Assembly (NCBI GenBank): GCA_910576895.1
Contig: CAJTJZ010000057.1
Coordinates: 1-10,429, forward strand
Direction of reading: 5' to 3'
Origin: an uncultured Lachnospiraceae bacterium
Lineage (GTDB): Bacteria; Bacillota; Clostridia; Lachnospirales; Lachnospiraceae
DNA length: 10,429 bases
Each line of letters starts with the position of its first letter. Positions within the stretch are counted from its first letter, which is position 1. A program made the translations under genes and the position numbers. Positions 7,081 to 10,429 of the stretch are shown in pieces. A model generated the notes under the pieces. That model had not been told where the DNA came from. It saw nothing but the letters and a program-made list of their open reading frames with translations, and ran no database searches.

Positions 7081-7921
7081 AAAAATGGAGAGTTTTAAAA
7101 AAGGAGAATACCAATTTTTTTATCATATCGTATCAGGTGGATATAATACAGGCCATAATGCTTCTTTTATGATGTCTCGTCCGAATGGGAACTTGGATTA
7201 TGTGCTGCTTGTAATTAAAAGTCGTGCAAAATATTTTATAAATGAAAAAGAATATAAAGTTATGCCAAGTACAGCAATTATTTTAGATAAAAATATACCC
7301 TATTATTATTATAATCCGTATGGAGAATATAGGGATGATTGGCTACATTTTTTACCTTTTGATGAAAAACAGTTTCGGGAGCAATTAGTATTTAATGAAT
7401 TTTTTCCAGTATTAAATATGGATCGTATAAGTCATTATATTCAACTTATTTTATATGAAAATACTTATGCAAATAAAATTTATCAGAAGGAGAATGTTAG
7501 TTTTCTAATGCAAGCAATGCTTAATAATTTGATTGTAATGCAACAAGAAAAAGATCTATTTTCTTCTTCGGTTATATATCAGGAACAATTAAAGGAGTTG
7601 CGTTTAAAGATTCGGAACACACCATATAATAAATTTACTGTAAAGGAACTAGCAGAAAAAATGGGAATTAGTTTATCCTATTTTCAGCATCTTTATACAC
7701 AACTTTTTGGTATTTCTTTTCAAAAAGATTTGATCTATATGCGTGTGGAGTATGCAAAAAATATTTTAATAACAACTGATCTTTCAATAGAACAAATAGC
7801 AGAGCAATGTGGTTATCTAAATCTTGTTCATTTTTATCGACAGTTTAAGCAAATTACTGGTATGACACCAAATTTTTTTCGGAAGCAGAATAAAGTGGAA
7901 GTATTGGAAAAATTGTTCTGA
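7073..7921 (+). CDS. AraC-family transcriptional regulator
   Basis: The product has 282 residues from the ATG at 7073. An earlier in-frame ATG at 7058 is less likely because GGGAG at 7060-7064 sits 8 bases from 7073. The N-terminal half is a cupin-type effector domain, with a segment typical of these regulators at about 65-95. The C-terminal third holds two helix-turn-helix motifs: KFTVKELAEKMGIS onward (188-213) and LSIEQIAEQCGY onward (236-263), ending in the GMTPNFFRK signature. Such proteins usually activate sugar-use operons on binding a sugar ligand. The likely target is the uronate operon upstream, because the 18-bp repeat implies the gene once overlapped the DUF2264 gene. Its present promoter is uncertain; TGAGATAAT at 7027-7035 is a weak extended -10 candidate. 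The ligand is not readable. Confidence 0.88.
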   Translation: MIKKMESFKKGEYQFFYHIVSGGYNTGHNASFMMSRPNGNLDYVLLVIKSRAKYFINEKEYKVMPSTAIILDKNIPYYYYNPYGEYRDDWLHFLPFDEKQFREQLVFNEFFPVLNMDRISHYIQLILYENTYANKIYQKENVSFLMQAMLNNLIVMQQEKDLFSSSVIYQEQLKELRLKIRNTPYNKFTVKELAEKMGISLSYFQHLYTQLFGISFQKDLIYMRVEYAKNILITTDLSIEQIAEQCGYLNLVHFYRQFKQITGMTPNFFRKQNKVEVLEKLF

Positions 7922-7961
7922 AAGTTTTAGGGAAAGATAATTTATATTATAGAAATCATAA

Positions 7962-8007
7962 CGGCAAGGTATATATATAGTAGAAAACTTTGTCGCTTTT
8001 ATTTAAT
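7962..8007 (+). terminator. Probable intrinsic terminator after the AraC-family gene
   Basis: CGGCAAGGT (7962-7970) pairs with ACTTTGTCG (7987-7995) over 9 pairs, two of them G-U, around a 16-base loop. It is followed by CTTTTATTT. It lies about 40 bases after the regulator stop, in the correct orientation. The stem is only moderately stable and the T tract is interrupted. Confidence 0.5.
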
Positions 8008-8450
8008 TGTATTTAAATGATGGTTGCATTGTAGTAATTAAGATATAGTTATGATTTGAAAAATTTTACTCAAAAATAAAGTTTAACGAATACTTTAAAA
8101 AATAAAAAACCAACAAAAACCATAAAAAACAATATTCATCTCCAAAAACCCTCCAAGATACAAGTAATTATGCACAAAAAAATCATATTTCTTCTTGGAA
8201 TATTCACAAAAATGGAGAAATTTAGAAATAATACTTACGAAAATATGGAAAAAGTGGTAACATTATTATATAGAGGTTATTGAGAAAAATTTTTTAAATT
8301 AAATTTAAAAAAAAATCTCTCTAAATTTTCTATATCGCAGCTTCTTTTTGAAACTGCAAAACTATCAATAAGATTTAGCTAGCTTATAATTAACTAGTTT
8401 TATTCTTTAAATATTATCATAATAAAACAATAGAAAGGAGAGAAAAGATA
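8008..8450. other. Intergenic region without a recognised gene
   Basis: About 440 bases with no coding frame of family-recognisable sequence. Visible structure: no G on the + strand from 8089 to 8156, including CCCTCC at 8149-8154. Nested inverted repeats TCTCCA/TGGAGA (8139-8144, 8213-8218) and TCCAAGA/TCTTGGA (8152-8158, 8193-8199). An all-AT palindrome with 11-base arms at 8290-8312. A T-loop hairpin GCAG.TTC/GAA.CTGC at 8337-8357. A perfect TATAAT at 8385-8390 flanked by the palindromes AGCTAGCT (8377-8384) and AACTAGTT (8392-8399). No tRNA, rRNA or known riboswitch was recognised. Confidence 0.6.
8385..8390 (+). promoter_or_regulatory. Candidate -10 element for the CarD-like gene
   Basis: A perfect TATAAT about 60 bases before the CarD-like start codon. 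No acceptable -35 lies 16-18 bases upstream and there is no TGn extension, so it may need an activator. Small CTAG-centred palindromes flank it on both sides. Confidence 0.3.
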
Positions 8451-8951
8451 ATGTTTGAAAAAGGTGAATTGATTGTTTATGGAAGAAATGGTGTATGCCT
8501 CGTTGAAGATATAACGCCTATGAATATGGATGGTATTGATTCTGAGAGATTATACTATGTTTTACGTCCCTTAAATTCTCAGGGGAGTACAATTTTTACT
8601 CCTATTGATAACAAAAAAGTTCCGATGCGAAAAATTATTACAAAAAAAGAAGCACTAGAATTAATCGAACACATTCCAGAAATTGATGTATTAACAATAT
8701 CAAATGAAAAGCTATGTGAAGAACAATATAAGGCTGCATTGCAAACATGTGAATGTGCAGAAATGGTAAGGGTATTAAAAACAATTTATTTAAAGAAACA
8801 AAAACGAATTGCAGCAGGAAAGAAAATGACCTCTACCGATGAAAAATATTTTCATATGGCAGAAAATTGTTTGTATACAGAATTATCTGTCTTAATTGAC
8901 ATACCAAAGGATAAAGTAGAAGAATATATTACAGCAAAATTAGAGGCGTAA
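8451..8951 (+). CDS. CarD-like transcriptional regulator (CarD_TRCF domain)
   Basis: The protein has 166 residues. The N-terminus, FEKGELIVYGRNGVCLVEDI, is the typical opening of the CarD/TRCF RNA-polymerase-interaction domain. This beta-barrel of about 60 residues binds the RNA polymerase beta subunit. The remainder is helical and charged (from about residue 65), as in CarD proteins, where it contacts promoter DNA at the upstream edge of the bubble. Such proteins modulate open-complex stability at many promoters; small CarD-like regulators of this length are common in Clostridia. AGGAG at about 8437-8441 supports the start. It appears monocistronic: a 160-base gap with its own downstream promoter separates it from the next gene. 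Nothing in the window indicates its targets. Confidence 0.85.
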   Translation: MFEKGELIVYGRNGVCLVEDITPMNMDGIDSERLYYVLRPLNSQGSTIFTPIDNKKVPMRKIITKKEALELIEHIPEIDVLTISNEKLCEEQYKAALQTCECAEMVRVLKTIYLKKQKRIAAGKKMTSTDEKYFHMAENCLYTELSVLIDIPKDKVEEYITAKLEA

Positions 8952-9034
8952 TTAAAGAAAAAAGGCAAAAATATAAATTTATAGAGTATTTATCGGTAAA
9001 TATAAAAGTATTTCGTGAAAAATGGCAGATGTAG

Positions 9035-9063
9035 TTGACTTCTTTGTACAAATCATATAGAAT
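9035..9063 (+). promoter_or_regulatory. Promoter of the BlaI-type gene with palindrome in the spacer
   Basis: TTGACT (9035-9040), 17 bases, TAGAAT (9058-9063): a strong sigma-A promoter starting near 9070. The spacer contains the perfect palindrome TTTGTACAAA (9043-9052), placed where a dimeric repressor would block RNA polymerase. BlaI/MecI operators are also TACA/TGTA-type palindromes, so autoregulation is plausible but inferred. Confidence 0.6.
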
Positions 9064-9112
9064 AGGGAAAAGAACCTGCTTGAGATAATGTTAGAAAGAA
9101 TGAGGTAAGGAT

Positions 9113-9484
9113 ATGAAAGGTAAATTACAACTGACAGATAGCGAAGAAATTGTTATGAAATGTATCTGGGATATTGGAGATGATATGTGTCTTTCTCAAA
9201 TCATGGAATATACAAAAAAGTATGGAAAAAATTGGAAATCCCAAACGGTTTCTACATTTTTATCAAAATTAGTGCTAAAAAATTTTATTGAGCCTTATCG
9301 TAAAGGTAGATATTTCCATTATAAAGTTCTTATTACTGAAAAAGAATATAAAATAGAAAAACTTCGACATTATTTGAAATTTTGGAATGAAGATGATATG
9401 AAAGTATTTGCAGAAGATTTGAGCAGTATTTTATCAAAGGAACAGAAAACTCTTTTAATAAAGAAGGTTAAAGAAAACTCATGA
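9113..9484 (+). CDS. BlaI/MecI/CopY-family transcriptional repressor
   Basis: The 123 residues are the usual length for the family. The N-terminal winged helix has the expected landmarks: LTDSEEIVMKCIWD (7-20), then WKSQTVSTFLSKLVLKNFIEPYRKGRYFHY (about 41-71), which matches the recognition helix and wing of BlaI and MecI. The C-terminal helical part (about 75-123) should provide dimerisation. These repressors control beta-lactamase, PBP2a or copper-export genes and are often relieved by cleavage by a BlaR1-type membrane peptidase. No BlaR1/M56 gene or beta-lactamase lies in the window, so the trigger is unknown. GAGG at 9102-9105 is 7 bases from the ATG. The stop overlaps the next start as ATGA, so the two are translationally coupled. 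Confidence 0.88.
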   Translation: MKGKLQLTDSEEIVMKCIWDIGDDMCLSQIMEYTKKYGKNWKSQTVSTFLSKLVLKNFIEPYRKGRYFHYKVLITEKEYKIEKLRHYLKFWNEDDMKVFAEDLSSILSKEQKTLLIKKVKENS

Positions 9485-9762
9485 TTGATTCTAATAGTTT
9501 TATGCCACTTAATTTTGTAAAAAAAGAACCCTTGACAGGAAGTATAGCAGGTATGCGGTATCGTTTTGTAAAAAATGAAGATAAACTTTTGGTTGCAATT
9601 TGGCCAGAGCCTTTTTGTTTTGAAAAAACAGCAGAGAATAAAAAACAATATCAGGAATTTTCTTTTGATTTGGCTGGGCGTTTAGAAGCAATTCAGTGGT
9701 TAAATGCTCAATATGAAGCTCAGATAGAATTTTGGAATAGTGTTAATACAATGGAATTTTAA
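9481..9762 (+). CDS. Small conserved-looking protein of unknown function
   Basis: A 93-residue soluble protein; no family is recognised. It has no signal peptide or membrane segment. Notable parts are a GSIAGMRYRF segment (about 20-29), a hydrophobic VAIWPEPFCFEK stretch (38-49) and a C-terminal helix with AIQWLNAQYEAQIEFW (about 70-85). The start ATG overlaps the repressor stop by four bases, and the coding pattern is regular, so the gene is real. It probably depends on the repressor promoter. Its position directly behind a BlaI-type repressor, where BlaR1 often sits, hints at a functional link, but it bears no resemblance to a membrane peptidase. A strong terminator begins 3 bases after its stop. 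Confidence 0.7.
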   Translation: MIDSNSFMPLNFVKKEPLTGSIAGMRYRFVKNEDKLLVAIWPEPFCFEKTAENKKQYQEFSFDLAGRLEAIQWLNAQYEAQIEFWNSVNTMEF

Positions 9763-9765
9763 ATG

Positions 9766-9812
9766 AAGGGGGAATCGAATTTGGCAGATATGCTGGATTC
9801 ATTCCCTTTTTT
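9766..9812 (+). terminator. Strong intrinsic terminator after the repressor operon, possibly an attenuator
   Basis: AAGGGGGAAT (9766-9775) pairs with ATTCCCTTTT (9801-9810). After a one-base bulge (C9776) the stem continues GAAT/ATTC and TTGGCA/TGCTGG up to a GATA loop at 9787-9790. A run of six T follows the GGG/CCC stem (9807-9812). It begins right after the TAA of the 93-residue gene. The AGGAGG of the next gene lies only 6 bases beyond the T run, leaving no room for a promoter in between. Confidence 0.75.
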
Positions 9813-9831
9813 CATTACAGGAGGAGAAATA

Positions 9832-10429
9832 GTGTTACAAGAACTTAATAAAACGAAAAAGGAGACAGATTTTAAAGAGAAAGAAGGAAATAAAAAACAA
9901 ATAAATAAGAATCAAATAGAAAAAGGTCAAATAAAACAGATAGATTCTAAAAATAAAACAGGATATCTTCATGTTCAACATGATTTTTTACCTATTTACA
10001 ATGAATACTCTAGGATTTTAATTTTAGGAAGTTTTCCATCTGTAAAGTCTAGAGAGGGACAATTTTATTATCATCATCCGCAAAATCGTTTCTGGAAAGT
10101 AATAAGTCAAATTTTTGAAGAAGAACTTCCGGAAACAATAAATGAAAAAAAGAATTTATTATTTCGCAATAAAATTGCATTATGGGATGTGATTGAAAAT
10201 TGTGATATTATTGGTTCTAGTGATAGCAGTATTAAAAATGTAAAGGCAGCGGATATTGGAATGATTTTAAAGACTGCTCAAATTCAAGCCATTTATACAA
10301 ATGGTGGAAAAGCAAATGATTTGTATATAAAATATTGTGAACCATTAACAAAGGTAAAAGCAATAAAGCTTCCATCTACTTCACCAGCAAATGCAGCTTG
10401 GAATTTAGAAAAACTTATGGAAGCATGGA
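9832..10429 (+). CDS. DNA-deoxyinosine (hypoxanthine) glycosylase, partial at the window end
   Basis: The frame is open from an ATG at 9763 to the window edge. The GTG at 9832 is chosen because AGGAGG at 9819-9824 is 7 bases away and the upstream part is a terminator hairpin. It belongs to the uracil-DNA-glycosylase superfamily group that removes hypoxanthine (deaminated adenine) from DNA. Residue numbers from the GTG: HDFLPIY from 50, ILGSFPS at 64-70, FYYHHPQNRFW ending at 88, ALWDVI, TNGGKA and LPSTSPANA from 180. These are the ordered signatures of the family, close to Mug and UDG active-site loops. Residues 1-43 form an extra Lys/Asn/Gln-rich segment with three 15-base repeats. The C-terminus is missing. 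With no separate promoter visible, expression probably comes from readthrough. Confidence 0.85.
   Translation, partial: MLQELNKTKKETDFKEKEGNKKQINKNQIEKGQIKQIDSKNKTGYLHVQHDFLPIYNEYSRILILGSFPSVKSREGQFYYHHPQNRFWKVISQIFEEELPETINEKKNLLFRNKIALWDVIENCDIIGSSDSSIKNVKAADIGMILKTAQIQAIYTNGGKANDLYIKYCEPLTKVKAIKLPSTSPANAAWNLEKLMEAW
9898..9942 (+). repeat. Three imperfect 15-base tandem repeats inside the glycosylase gene
   Basis: Units begin CAAATA at 9898, 9913 and 9928, in frame, and encode QINKN, QIEKG and QIKQI. They lie in the low-complexity segment before the folded glycosylase domain, consistent with slippage-driven growth of a flexible linker. Confidence 0.55.

Noticed and set aside
8987..9002. 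TATTTA-TCGG-TAAATA hairpin as terminator of the CarD-like gene
   Set aside because: Only AT pairs in the stem and no T tract after it; too weak to call.
9763..9831. Coding extension of the glycosylase from ATG 9763 or TTG 9781
   Set aside because: The segment folds into an intrinsic terminator, and AGGAGG selects GTG 9832; kept only as a formal alternative.
1..10429. CRISPR array, tRNA, rRNA, IS element or prophage
   Set aside because: No regularly spaced repeats, cloverleaf, transposase, integrase or phage structural genes were seen.

Overview
The window is strongly AT-rich (roughly one third G+C by eye). It has short intergenic gaps, purine-rich GGAGG-type ribosome binding sites and TTG/GTG starts as well as ATG. 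Together with the gene families present, this points to a low-GC anaerobic Firmicute, most likely a gut Clostridia/Lachnospiraceae member. That assignment is inference; no rRNA or other phylogenetic marker lies in the window. All recognised genes are on the + strand.

Region 1 (1-5004) is a catabolic operon for unsaturated uronic acids released from polyuronides, most probably host glycosaminoglycans. It encodes a KduD/DhuD-like short-chain dehydrogenase, an RpiB/LacAB-family isomerase of the DhuI type, a GH88 unsaturated glucuronyl hydrolase with both expected catalytic aspartates, and a large DUF2264 protein translated directly from the GH88 stop codon. GH88 would cut the 4,5-unsaturated uronate off oligosaccharides. 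The isomerase and dehydrogenase would then convert the opened keto-acid to 2-keto-3-deoxygluconate. The transporter, lyase, KDG kinase and KDPG aldolase are not in the window. The DUF2264 protein is an uncharacterised, probably carbohydrate-active partner. Two candidate promoters lie upstream, one preceded by tandem 20-bp-spaced repeats that could be sites for an AraC-type activator.

Region 2 (about 5005-7062) holds two nucleotidyltransferase-fold genes behind their own good promoter: a YcgL/RlaP-like protein and a divergent ANT(6)/AadE-like aminoglycoside adenylyltransferase. The pair is bracketed by an 18-bp direct repeat (17/18 identical). Its left copy is the end of the DUF2264 gene and its right copy is the start of the AraC regulator gene. 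Joining the copies would give a classic ATGA stop/start overlap between DUF2264 and araC. The pair therefore looks like a roughly 2.07-kb cassette inserted between an enzyme operon and its regulator.

Region 3 (7073-8450) is the AraC-family regulator, a probable intrinsic terminator, and about 450 bases without a recognisable gene. That stretch contains a G-free, C-containing segment and nested inverted repeats.

Region 4 (8451-10429) contains a CarD-like RNA-polymerase-binding regulator and then a BlaI/MecI-type repressor with a clear promoter but no BlaR1 partner. The repressor gene overlaps by ATGA with a 93-residue protein of unknown function. A strong intrinsic terminator hairpin follows, and immediately behind it an AGGAGG site and GTG start open a deoxyinosine (hypoxanthine) DNA glycosylase gene that is cut by the window end.
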